Positions 34,333-42,968 of a stretch of DNA of 64,000 nucleotides are shown in pieces. Source of the DNA: Phycisphaeraceae bacterium (GTDB taxonomy: Bacteria > Planctomycetota > Phycisphaerae > Phycisphaerales > Phycisphaeraceae). Both the position numbers and the translations under genes were made by a program. The stretch lies in the NCBI GenBank assembly GCA_020851465.1, contig JADZCR010000001.1, positions 372,001 through 436,000 on the forward strand, read 5' to 3'. Positions within the stretch are counted from its first letter, which is position 1. Each line of letters opens with the position of its first letter. The notes under the pieces are model-generated. The model was given only the letters and a program-made list of their open reading frames with translations, was not told where the DNA came from and made no database searches.

Positions 34333-35520
34333 TTAACCAATTTCCGCAAGCATTTGCTGTGCCAACTCTTTCTGTTGTGGGTCGTTCAGGCGGGTCAGTG
34401 CAGAGGTCAGCAATTCTTTGGCTCGTTGACGTCGATCGAGGTAGCGTGCGTACAGCAGGCCGAGGATTAGTTCGACCTGATCCCGTTGGCCGTCAACGCG
34501 GTAGGTATTGAGGAACAACTCGTATGCCCGTGCTGCATGTTCATGTCGTCCAGCCGACATCAGATGATTTGCCAGGTCGAGTTGCTGCTGACGTCCCATC
34601 ACCTGTCCCGGGTCCAACTCCAGGAGCTTTTCATAACTCTCCATGGCATGATCGGATCGATTCGCGGAAAGATCCGCGGCGATGCTTGCGCGTAAATCCA
34701 TGAGTTTCTGTTCGGATTCACTCGTGGGTTTGAGATCGTCCGCAGGCGCGGGGTCACCCGGCTTGTTGTTTTCCCATGGTTGATAACCCTGACGCGTCAG
34801 ATTGCGGAACTTTGCTCGACGACGGCGTTGTTCATACAAGGCAAGCAGGTCATAGGGTTCGCGCGGCAGCAGTCGAACACCCAACAAGCCCAGCGATATC
34901 AGGAAGCCATACGCATAACCGAAGAGATGTGCCACGTAAGCAACACCGCCTCTACCCATTACGTGTAGAAGCACGTTCTCGCCTATCTGAAATACGATCA
35001 GCAACAGTCCTGACACCTCGAAAGTGCCAATCACGATGAACCAGTAAATGATGGTGATATTGCTCAACGGAAAGAGCACCAGATAAGCCCCCGTGACCGC
35101 GCAGACAGCCCCGCTGGCACCGAGAATCGGAGCAGGTTCCATCAGAAAATGACCTAAGGCCGCAACAACACCACCCGCCAGATAAAAGGCTGCATAACCA
35201 AGTTTTCCAAGCCTGTCTTCAACGCTGTTGCCAAAGACATAGAGAAACACCATGTTTCCGATCAGGTGCATCGGTGATGCGTGGAGAAACTGATACGTGA
35301 TGAACTGGTAGAGCTTGGCATTAGGGAGCAGATAGTAGTCCAGCACCGGAAAGGAGCGGATTAGCTGCGAATAGCTCCACGCCCCCTGGCGCATGGCCTG
35401 TTCGATGGCAGCGATCTGGTTCTGAGTAACCAGATAAACAATGACGTTGATGACAATGATTGAAAGATTGACCCAAGGGGTCGAGTTGAGCCGTCGATCA
35501 GAGCGGATGGGGAAAAACAT
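34333..35520 (-). CDS. Rhomboid intramembrane protease with TPR C-terminus
   Basis: A 395-residue protein. Residues 1-230 form a rhomboid protease with six membrane helices: the N-terminal WVNLSIIVINVIVYL, FLHASPMHLIGNMVFLYVFG with the conserved HxxxN, the catalytic S136 in PILGASGAV and H198 in VAHLFGYAYG. Residues 265-395 are helical repeats (ESYEKLLELDPG, AARAYELFLNTYR), a TPR-like region that would face the cytoplasm. The catalytic dyad is intact. Fusion of a rhomboid to a TPR is common in Planctomycetota. It lies 27 bases after a zinc-ribbon membrane protein gene, so the two are probably co-transcribed. Substrates are unknown. Confidence 0.87.
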   Translation of the reverse strand: MFFPIRSDRRLNSTPWVNLSIIVINVIVYLVTQNQIAAIEQAMRQGAWSYSQLIRSFPVLDYYLLPNAKLYQFITYQFLHASPMHLIGNMVFLYVFGNSVEDRLGKLGYAAFYLAGGVVAALGHFLMEPAPILGASGAVCAVTGAYLVLFPLSNITIIYWFIVIGTFEVSGLLLIVFQIGENVLLHVMGRGGVAYVAHLFGYAYGFLISLGLLGVRLLPREPYDLLALYEQRRRRAKFRNLTRQGYQPWENNKPGDPAPADDLKPTSESEQKLMDLRASIAADLSANRSDHAMESYEKLLELDPGQVMGRQQQLDLANHLMSAGRHEHAARAYELFLNTYRVDGQRDQVELILGLLYARYLDRRQRAKELLTSALTRLNDPQQKELAQQMLAEIG

Positions 35521-35547
35521 GTACCTGCCAGTGCGGTCTGAGCCGCG

Positions 35548-36798
35548 CTATTTCTTCCGCTCTGGAACACCTTCCCCGACCACTTCCCATCGCGCGATTT
35601 CAGAAGATCGAAGCGGAATAATCACCGCAAATTGCACCGGCTGGCGCTCGCCGACCGAGGTATTCCATCGCAGCATCCAGGAGCCGAGAGAATTATCTTC
35701 CTTGTCGAACGCCGTTACGAAAAACATTGCGCGTTCAAGCGATGCCTGGACCGGATTGTACGTTTTGATTTCAAGGACTGTTCGTTCGCCGTCGGGCAGG
35801 ACATTAAGGATCAGATCACGACTCTCGAACGGTGCGTTATCTGGGAAGTAATACCGCTCGTCATATTCAGCCTTGAAATCAATACGTTCAAAGCGGGAAA
35901 AGTATTCCTGAGGAATCGGCAACCTGATTCTAGAGGTGCGGTTGGCTGTGAGATTGCGCAGCGCGTAGGTACACCTTGCGAACGCAACATCATCTTCGCC
36001 GACGAGAGTGATTACGATCGCTGCCTGCTCCAGAACGCCGAACTTGCTGAATTTGACATTGGCTTCCAGAACAGGTTGATCCTGAGCGTCACGAACTGTG
36101 CGATCGTTCTCGATGGTTAATGCATAGATCGGCTTGGTAAAAGTAAAACGAGGTTCGTTGATGGACTCCCATTGCGGGCGAGGAACTCGTTCGGGAGTAA
36201 CCAGCGTCAACTTTTCATCAAGTGCACGGATCGGCGGAGTCTGCGATGTTGAGCCGTTGTTACTCGTGTTCACCTGAGCCGATGTTTGGCGACTTTTTAG
36301 ATAAATAACCGTAGCTGTAATCCCACCCGCCAAGATCAGGAATAGAAGCGAAAGCAGCAGAATCGGTCGTTGCTGGCGTCGTTGCACGTCACGCTGATAT
36401 TGGATGCGTTGACGAGTACCTTTGCTGATGCTGGCGCCAGCGGCGGACGCAAGTGCGGCGACATCCTGAGATTCAGGATCTGGGTCATCATCATCGTCCA
36501 GTAGGTCCGCTCCGACAGGTCCGGAAGTAATTGGCTTGGATGCTGTTGTTGGCGGTCGCGGTGCGGGCTTGGGTGGTTCGGCGGGCGCTCCTCGCGCAGG
36601 TGCCGGCTGGTGAGGAACTGCGATCGGTTCGACAACGGCAGACAGAGCATCGGTTGGTTGTGGAACGATGGTTCGGCGAAGCGTCTCGGGGGACACAGAA
36701 AACCGTCGCTTGCATTGCGTACAGGTTGCCACCGCACCGACGCGGGCAAACGGCGTCTTCATCACATTCTTACAGTCTGGACAGGTCAACTCGTACAT
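35548..36798 (-). CDS. MJ0042-type zinc-ribbon membrane protein
   Basis: A 416-residue protein. It begins with an MJ0042-type zinc ribbon (MYELTCPDCKNVM...CTQCKRRF), then a Pro/Ala-rich and acidic linker (residues 50-125), a membrane helix (about 148-168, ILLLSLLFLILAGGITATVI), and an extracytoplasmic domain to the end. The latter has strands FTFTKPIYALTIEN and ARCTYALRNLTANRTS, and no recognisable catalytic motif. The start ATG 36798 is chosen to place the ribbon at the N-terminus; no strong RBS is seen. It is the probable operon partner of the rhomboid protease and might be its substrate or regulator, which is speculative. Confidence 0.7.
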   Translation of the reverse strand: MYELTCPDCKNVMKTPFARVGAVATCTQCKRRFSVSPETLRRTIVPQPTDALSAVVEPIAVPHQPAPARGAPAEPPKPAPRPPTTASKPITSGPVGADLLDDDDDPDPESQDVAALASAAGASISKGTRQRIQYQRDVQRRQQRPILLLSLLFLILAGGITATVIYLKSRQTSAQVNTSNNGSTSQTPPIRALDEKLTLVTPERVPRPQWESINEPRFTFTKPIYALTIENDRTVRDAQDQPVLEANVKFSKFGVLEQAAIVITLVGEDDVAFARCTYALRNLTANRTSRIRLPIPQEYFSRFERIDFKAEYDERYYFPDNAPFESRDLILNVLPDGERTVLEIKTYNPVQASLERAMFFVTAFDKEDNSLGSWMLRWNTSVGERQPVQFAVIIPLRSSEIARWEVVGEGVPERKK

Positions 36799-36941
36799 TA
36801 CGTATGACACTTTAACAGGGAAGTCGAAGCAGTTTTAATCATCATTCTCATGCAATAGGTATTTATGTAGAAGTTACCGGCATCGGCATTTTCATTAGTT
36901 CGAGTCTCATTACTTCGGTGCATCCTCCTATAATCCACCCC

Positions 36942-37988
36942 ATGGCGGTCACTTTGCCGATCTTCGAGTCTCGCCCCGAGCGCCCCGAATATGCGCAAGG
37001 GCCACGTAGTCTCGCAGCAGTCAAGCTACTTCGGCTAAGTATTACAGACCGCTGTAACCTCCGTTGTCAGTACTGCATGCCGGAGGGTGGTGTTCATTTT
37101 CACGAAAAAGCAGACCTGCTTTCCGCTTCAGAAATCATTGCTGTGGCGGAGGCGGCGCGTGCTGTTGGTGTCACCCATTTCAAAGTGACTGGTGGTGAGC
37201 CGACGGTTCGTGCCGATGTAGTTGAGATTGTGCGAGGTTTGGCAGCATTGCGTCCCGTTGATCTTTCATTGACGACAAACGGGATGCTGCTCGAACGACT
37301 TGCGGAAGATCTCAAACGGGCTGGTCTTGATCGAATTACAGTTAGCCTTGACTCTCTTCAGGCGGATCGTTTCGCGCAAATTACGGGGGCATCGACCACG
37401 CTTGGTCTTCAGGCGCTGCCGACGTTGTGGCGGGGTATCAATGCTGCTGTCGCAGCTGGCTTCAAGAAGCTCAAACTCAATGTAGTCGTGATGGGGGGGA
37501 TAAACGACGATGAGGTGTCGGACTTCGCGCGTCTGACTATTGACCATCCGTGGACAGTACGTTTCATCGAGTACATGCCGCTGGGTGACAGCCGGTTGAT
37601 TGATGATGCGGAGCGGTACACCGTTGATAATGAGTCAGTTCGCCAACGGATTTCCGCGGAAGTCGGTTCCCTGATGCCGGTACTTCGAACAGACGAGCCG
37701 GGTGTCGGTCCCGGCGAGGTTTATCAACTCGAAGGCGCAAGGGGACGACTCGGCTTCATCAGCGCGATGAGCCGTCCGTTTTGTGAGACGTGTAATCGAC
37801 TTCGCCTGACCGCCATGGGGCAACTGCGAAGCTGCCTCTTTGACGGCGGAGAGGTGGACGTGCTTGCTGCATTACGACCGGTGCCGTTGCCGTCGCGCAT
37901 CATTGACCTCATGGGACAGTGTGTAGCCATGAAACCCGAAGTTCATTCGTCGCGAGGCAATCGTGCGATGTCACAGCTCGGCGGATAA
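36942..37988 (+). CDS. moaA: GTP 3',8-cyclase MoaA
   Basis: A 348-residue radical SAM enzyme that makes (8S)-3',8-cyclo-7,8-dihydroguanosine 5'-triphosphate, the first step of molybdenum cofactor synthesis. The N-terminal cluster is C38, C42, C45 in DRCNLRCQYCMPEGG; KVTGGEPTVRADV follows. The C-terminal cluster is C281, C284, C298 in FCETCNRLRLT and LRSCLF. The protein ends in Gly-Gly, required for MoaA activity. All six cluster cysteines are present. The ATG at 36942 is chosen over a GTG at 36918. No other mo genes are nearby. It is followed closely by the mutarotase gene. Confidence 0.93.
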   Translation: MAVTLPIFESRPERPEYAQGPRSLAAVKLLRLSITDRCNLRCQYCMPEGGVHFHEKADLLSASEIIAVAEAARAVGVTHFKVTGGEPTVRADVVEIVRGLAALRPVDLSLTTNGMLLERLAEDLKRAGLDRITVSLDSLQADRFAQITGASTTLGLQALPTLWRGINAAVAAGFKKLKLNVVVMGGINDDEVSDFARLTIDHPWTVRFIEYMPLGDSRLIDDAERYTVDNESVRQRISAEVGSLMPVLRTDEPGVGPGEVYQLEGARGRLGFISAMSRPFCETCNRLRLTAMGQLRSCLFDGGEVDVLAALRPVPLPSRIIDLMGQCVAMKPEVHSSRGNRAMSQLGG

Positions 37989-38001
37989 CCTTTCGTTTGT
38001 T

Positions 38002-38895
38002 ATGAAAGACCTCAATCAACAATTTGCGATACCTAGCGCAGCTCAATTTCTGCCGGGTGAAGGCAATCTGACCAGGCTCGAAATCCGTACTGCCATTGCG
38101 GCGGCGGATATCTATCTCCATGGCGCGCATGTCACGCACTATCAACGACGGGGCGAACAGCCGATTCTGTGGATGAGTAAGCGAAGCTGGTTCGATGTCA
38201 GCGAGCCGATCCGTGGCGGCGTACCCGTCATTTTCCCGTGGTTCGGACCACGCAAGGATGGTCCCAAGTCACCCAACCATGGATTCGCACGGCTGGTGCC
38301 GTGGGAAATTGAGTCGGTGAAACAGGCTAACGACGGTGTAGTTACTGCGGTTCTGACATTCCGTACAAATGAACAGACACGTTCGATCTGGCCACATGAT
38401 GCGGAGCTTCGTTACACGGTTGTTGTCGGATCAACGCTGGTGATGTCGCTGGAAGTGAGAAACACCGGGCAGTCAGTTTTTCGCTTCGAAGAGGCACTAC
38501 ACACCTATTTCACCGTTTCTGACGTGAGACAGATATCCATACGCGGCCTTGAAGGGGTGACATATCTTGATAAAGCACCCGGTGCTTCCTCGCTGCGTGT
38601 GACACAGGATGGCCAGCCCATCACAATTGTCAGCGAGACCGATCGTGTTTACATGGCAACGCGAAGCACGTGCGTACTGGAAGATCCCGGGAGTGGCCGG
38701 AGGACCGTCATTGAAAAAGACGGATCGGACACTACGGTCGTCTGGAATCCATGGATCGCCAAGGCTGCGGCTATGCCCGATTTCGGCAATGACGAATGGA
38801 CTCAAATGGTCTGTATCGAAACGGCAAACGTCGGTGATAATGCAGTTGAGCTTGCACCCGGCACTACGCACCTAATGCGGGCGACCCTGAAATAA
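38002..38895 (+). CDS. D-hexose-6-phosphate mutarotase
   Basis: A 297-residue aldose 1-epimerase family enzyme of the YeaD/D-hexose-6-phosphate mutarotase branch. Motifs: LHGAHVTHYQ, ILWMSKRSWFD, IRGGVPVIFPWFGPRKDG, the catalytic region PNHGFARLVPWE, LHTYFTVSDV with its catalytic-side His and a final VWNPWIAKAAAMPDF. It interconverts anomers of glucose 6-phosphate and similar sugars. The ATG at 38002 is chosen 13 bases after the moaA stop; the longer frame overlaps moaA. No Shine-Dalgarno is obvious, so it may be translated by coupling to moaA. The pairing with moaA has no known metabolic reason. Confidence 0.87.
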   Translation: MKDLNQQFAIPSAAQFLPGEGNLTRLEIRTAIAAADIYLHGAHVTHYQRRGEQPILWMSKRSWFDVSEPIRGGVPVIFPWFGPRKDGPKSPNHGFARLVPWEIESVKQANDGVVTAVLTFRTNEQTRSIWPHDAELRYTVVVGSTLVMSLEVRNTGQSVFRFEEALHTYFTVSDVRQISIRGLEGVTYLDKAPGASSLRVTQDGQPITIVSETDRVYMATRSTCVLEDPGSGRRTVIEKDGSDTTVVWNPWIAKAAAMPDFGNDEWTQMVCIETANVGDNAVELAPGTTHLMRATLK

Positions 38896-38930
38896 TTTCC
38901 GAATTCGTTACAGCATTCTGCACAGGACCG

Positions 38931-40853
38931 CTACTTTCTTTCGATCTCCGCGGCACCCTCTTTGGCGGTATTAGACTGATCTATCGTCACCGGATTGTCT
39001 TTCCGGTATTGCTCCATACCCGACGGTTCGGGGAAGGCGACGAGGGGATCGAAGCCCACTTGTTGCGCTATCTCGCGCATCGGCCCTTGGAGTCGGTCGA
39101 AAACCCATCGCTGGATTTCTGGTGGTGTCTGTGACCATAACCGGAAGGGAGTGACGGGCGAAGGTGCCGGCCGCCGAATCATTCTGATGTAGGTCTCGGC
39201 GAAGAGGTCGGGCCACTTGGGTAGTCCCATACGGGTACGGTCACCGACCGTCTGGGCACCGCCGCCGCTTTCTTTCTGATACTTGTCGTAAACGCTCTTG
39301 GCAAGCGACATAAACCGATTAAAAACTTCCGGCCGTGAAGCAAGCAACCCTTTATCGATGGCCTGCGTCACCAGCCCGTCGATTGTCTGCCTTGCGTAGT
39401 ACATGATGTCGATGTTCTGATACATCTCGCGCAAGACCAGATCCGCCAGCGGCATGGTGTAAGTGTTCTTCGTCGCATTTTCGGGGCGGTTGGCATATTT
39501 CGCGCGGGCTTCGTCAAGATATTTCTGGGCTTGTGCCTCATCGCCGTAGAGATAAGAAAAATAGACGGCGGCAAGCAGAAAGTTTTCGTGGCCGGCTGCA
39601 AATGAGTTGACGGTTCCGTCACCCCAGACGTCTGCAATATCCAACTCTTTGCCTGCGCGATCCATCGCGGCGGTGTAGGAATCAATAAATCGAGGGTCGG
39701 GTGACAGGTCGATCTGGCCGGTGATCGGGTCGAATCCGATCTTTCCACGGAACATCAATTCCTGAAGAGCATGGAGGATGCCGCGATAGGTGTTGAGAAG
39801 ATCGATATCTTTTTTATTACGCAGATCTCCCGCCATCTTGACGCCCAGCGACGACCAATACAGCCCGTGAGCCGCGGGATGACGCCAATCGATTGGTCCG
39901 TAGAGCTCGATCAGTCCGAGCATGTATTGGGGGCTCATTTTGTATTTGTTAATGAGCGTGTTTTTTCGAAGATAGGAAAGCAATGGTTCAAGCCCCGGCG
40001 CGAGCGCGGGGTCGGTTATCGCAGCATAGAGTGCTTGCTGCTCAGGGCCGAGGCGGGCAATCATTTTTGATTCACCGAGGTACTGCACATCCGGCGAATA
40101 GGTGAACATGAGCAACTGACCGATACGAATCAGCAGTTTCTGGTCGATGTCATAGTTCATCGCCCGGAGCTTGGTGACCAATGGCTCCATGGCGGGATAG
40201 GCTTTGATCTGTTCGTCGAGTGTGTCTTTCGCATCGACGATTTTTTTCATGGCTGCAGCAACGTCAGCTTTTGACGCCCCATCAGTCGGTGCGCCGAGCA
40301 CCTCCTGCCACTCCCTTGCCAGTCGTGATTTGTAGTACCAGTGAACGTCGTCGGAATACTGGCCGCATTTATGGAAAAAGATCCACGCCAGCTCGCGGTA
40401 AAGCCGGATGGATCGCGGGTTGTAGGGAATGCCCTTGTCTCGGAGGATGGCGATACCTTTGTTAACCCAGTCCCACCGCTCGTCAGGAGTGTGTGTTTGA
40501 ACGGAGATGTTGTACGCCATGTTCCAGGCGTTGAATGACCAAACCTGCGGGAATCGCGGTTGGAGTGAAGTAATCTGCTCGCTGAGCTGATTGATCTCGA
40601 AAAACTTACCTTCCTCTTTGAGTCGATTGGCTCTGTACCAGATGTAATCCACCCAGATGCCGCGAAAAGTAGCCAGGAAGACGTTGGCGACAATTTCCTT
40701 GGGGCCAAGGTTTCGACCGCGATCAAGTCCCAGCCCCATCAACTGAAGCTGCCCTCGCTGCCGATCAATGGCGGGAACCATGAGTGATGTTCCGGTGAGA
40801 CTGGCCACCAGAACGAGGCAGGCGATCCACTGAATGATGCGGTTACGAGTCAT
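38931..40853 (-). CDS. Membrane-anchored helical protein, uncharacterised
   Basis: A 640-residue protein that I do not recognise. An N-terminal hydrophobic segment (residues 8-26) looks like an uncleaved signal anchor. The rest is helical and extracytoplasmic in appearance, with many aromatic residues, e.g. RGIWVDYIWYRANRLKEEGK, FPQVWSFNAWNMAYNISVQ and YTMPLADLVLREMYQNIDIMY; a TPR-like solenoid is plausible. Conserved-looking Trp and Tyr clusters imply a structured, not low-complexity, protein. It is the last gene of the SPFH/ABC cluster on the minus strand, 100 bases after the large permease, so it may be a periplasmic partner of that transporter. Function unknown. Confidence 0.55.
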   Translation of the reverse strand: MTRNRIIQWIACLVLVASLTGTSLMVPAIDRQRGQLQLMGLGLDRGRNLGPKEIVANVFLATFRGIWVDYIWYRANRLKEEGKFFEINQLSEQITSLQPRFPQVWSFNAWNMAYNISVQTHTPDERWDWVNKGIAILRDKGIPYNPRSIRLYRELAWIFFHKCGQYSDDVHWYYKSRLAREWQEVLGAPTDGASKADVAAAMKKIVDAKDTLDEQIKAYPAMEPLVTKLRAMNYDIDQKLLIRIGQLLMFTYSPDVQYLGESKMIARLGPEQQALYAAITDPALAPGLEPLLSYLRKNTLINKYKMSPQYMLGLIELYGPIDWRHPAAHGLYWSSLGVKMAGDLRNKKDIDLLNTYRGILHALQELMFRGKIGFDPITGQIDLSPDPRFIDSYTAAMDRAGKELDIADVWGDGTVNSFAAGHENFLLAAVYFSYLYGDEAQAQKYLDEARAKYANRPENATKNTYTMPLADLVLREMYQNIDIMYYARQTIDGLVTQAIDKGLLASRPEVFNRFMSLAKSVYDKYQKESGGGAQTVGDRTRMGLPKWPDLFAETYIRMIRRPAPSPVTPFRLWSQTPPEIQRWVFDRLQGPMREIAQQVGFDPLVAFPEPSGMEQYRKDNPVTIDQSNTAKEGAAEIERK

Positions 40854-40953
40854 TAATAACGATTCCGATCAGATGATCCACACCCGCAAAACGACAAACC
40901 AGTCGGGGTCGCTCACTTTACAAAGATAGCGGCTTACCCAGCAGGATAGAGGG

Positions 40954-42966
40954 CTATACCGTCACCCGCGCTAGTTCACGTCGGCTGAAGATCCACCAGC
41001 CGATCAGGCCGCAAAATCCAGCCGAGATCACACCAACCCATAAAAACGTCTCGCTGACCATCAGCCAGGAGATTAACCGTCCGTCCGCCAGTTTCGGTAC
41101 GGGATCAAAATCACTGAACGACGGTACGACCATCGTAAAGGAATCACCAAGGAGACCGATGGGAATTTTCAGTGCGTCCCAGATTTTCCCTTGTGCGATA
41201 TTGCTGCCGAAGCCCGTTGCGTTAAAGACGAGTTTTTGCCACAGATTTGATCCTGCCGGCGCCGGCGCAGCGAAGTAACCGATCGATTCGAGAATGAAGC
41301 TCTTGGCGATGGAGACGACGTAAACCATCAACGAAAGCAGAGCTGCGACATTGAATCCTAAAAATGTTCCTGCTGCCAACCCGAAGATCGCTAGGAATCC
41401 GAGTTGCACCCAGATGATCGCCAATGCGCGAAAAAGGTTTGCTTCATAGGAGCTCACGCGGTACAGCACTTCCAAGCCTTCAGAAGAGTCAAACGTCAAA
41501 CTCACCGGCGGACTCAAGTCCGGATGGAGCAGATCGATGTTGTAGATCTCCATGTCGAGTACGCCGTCGTCATTGATGTACGAGAGCGGCACGTCGATGA
41601 CACGGAAATTGTTGGGGGTGACGACGACCGGGGCTTGTGTATCGCCTATATCGGGAAAGTAATGACCATTAAGCTTCAGACCAAAGGTTACGGTCTCGTT
41701 ATCCAGTATGGCAGCCGTTTGCGTGGGATCCGAAGTTTCAACCTTGTTGGAGTTAATCTTGAAACGAAGCTGTATCGGACGGCCAAAAGCTTTTGCAGTG
41801 TTGAGGCCGGTGAAGCGGTAAGTTTGTTTGTTGCGAGGCGCGATGGTGAACCATTTATTGAGGACGACCGTCTGTATCTGCTTTCGCTGCTCCGGTGTGA
41901 GTTGGTTGGCGGCAGCCTGAAGATCCTGTGGGTTTGCCGGGTTGTAATTGCCGCCTCCAAACCGTTCAGGTTCAGCCTCATACATCTCCTTGAACACATT
42001 GCGAAACATGTTCTGCATCGCACTTTCATCAATCGGCACCGGTTGAACGGAGTCTCGCGCCACCAGTACATATTCCTCCACTGCCCACCGATCCGCGTCG
42101 CCGCGATCACGTTGTGCCTGGAGAATGCGGGTGAATAGGTGAGTTGCTCCGCCGATCGCCGCCACCAGGAGCAGGTTCAACGCCATGATCCCCAGCCATT
42201 TGCCCAGCAGGTATTGCCCGCGGCCGACTGGTTTGGTCAGCGTGAGAAAAATCTGTCGCCGCTCCAGTTCATCAGAGATAGTTTTGCACGCGAGGAAGAT
42301 TGTCATCAGACTCAGAAAAAGCGTACCCAACCCCAGCGAATAAGTGATAAACGATTGCACTCGGTATTGGAGGCGTTCCGCTGGATTGAAAAGAAAAGGC
42401 AGAATAGGCAGTACGACGACGATGAGGATGATGAAAATCAAAGCGACCTTCATTCGTATCGCTTCATCCACCAGCGTCCGTGCGATACCGAGTACCGGGT
42501 GTCCGGGTCGCAGCAGGAGTCGGATTAACGCCAGGCCGAGCAAGAAAAAAATCGTCATCGCCCAGATACCCGAGAGGCCGATGGCCGTACCGGGATACCA
42601 GCGGGAGAGCCCCCACTCAGACAGGTAATACGACATGCTTGGCATGCCGTGGAGATAGGGCGGCCCGACATAGATACGCGAACCAGTGATGAGGTAGAGA
42701 ACGACAGTTCCGTGGAGGAAGAAGGCAGTCCAACGGACCTGTTTAAGGTGTCGCCACCACCAGCAGCCGACTATTAACCACACATAAGCAGCCGCCCAAC
42801 TGATCCATAGCGTGATATTGGCCGCGTTGTGCATTGACACAGCGCGTTGAAGTGCCGCTTGGTCGCCGCTCCGAGGAATTTGCGCAACCATTGCGGCCGC
42901 GAGACCCTGGCCTAACGCCACGATCACCACCAAGACGATCAGCCAGATCACCCAACGTTTCAGCAC
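40954..42966 (-). CDS. ABC-2 type transporter permease, large form
   Basis: A 670-residue polytopic membrane protein. It starts with GTG at 42966, two bases after the ATPase stop codon; GGAG overlaps the end of the ATPase gene, so the two are translationally coupled. The N-terminal third carries about six membrane helices, a central extracytoplasmic domain spans about residues 285-505, and three to four helices follow. The segment KTISDELERRQIFLTLTKPVGRGQYLLGKWLG is the typical ABC-2 coupling element. An extra large soluble domain between helices is unlike short ABC-2 permeases and suggests substrate or partner binding outside. Likely exporter; substrate unknown. Confidence 0.75.
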   Translation of the reverse strand: MLKRWVIWLIVLVVIVALGQGLAAAMVAQIPRSGDQAALQRAVSMHNAANITLWISWAAAYVWLIVGCWWWRHLKQVRWTAFFLHGTVVLYLITGSRIYVGPPYLHGMPSMSYYLSEWGLSRWYPGTAIGLSGIWAMTIFFLLGLALIRLLLRPGHPVLGIARTLVDEAIRMKVALIFIILIVVVLPILPFLFNPAERLQYRVQSFITYSLGLGTLFLSLMTIFLACKTISDELERRQIFLTLTKPVGRGQYLLGKWLGIMALNLLLVAAIGGATHLFTRILQAQRDRGDADRWAVEEYVLVARDSVQPVPIDESAMQNMFRNVFKEMYEAEPERFGGGNYNPANPQDLQAAANQLTPEQRKQIQTVVLNKWFTIAPRNKQTYRFTGLNTAKAFGRPIQLRFKINSNKVETSDPTQTAAILDNETVTFGLKLNGHYFPDIGDTQAPVVVTPNNFRVIDVPLSYINDDGVLDMEIYNIDLLHPDLSPPVSLTFDSSEGLEVLYRVSSYEANLFRALAIIWVQLGFLAIFGLAAGTFLGFNVAALLSLMVYVVSIAKSFILESIGYFAAPAPAGSNLWQKLVFNATGFGSNIAQGKIWDALKIPIGLLGDSFTMVVPSFSDFDPVPKLADGRLISWLMVSETFLWVGVISAGFCGLIGWWIFSRRELARVTV

Positions 42967-42968
42967 AG

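Noticed and set aside
41404..42138. Plus-strand frame of 244 codons opposite the large ABC-2 permease
   Set aside because: It is antisense to a clear membrane protein gene, has no family resemblance and no RBS. It is a shadow frame.
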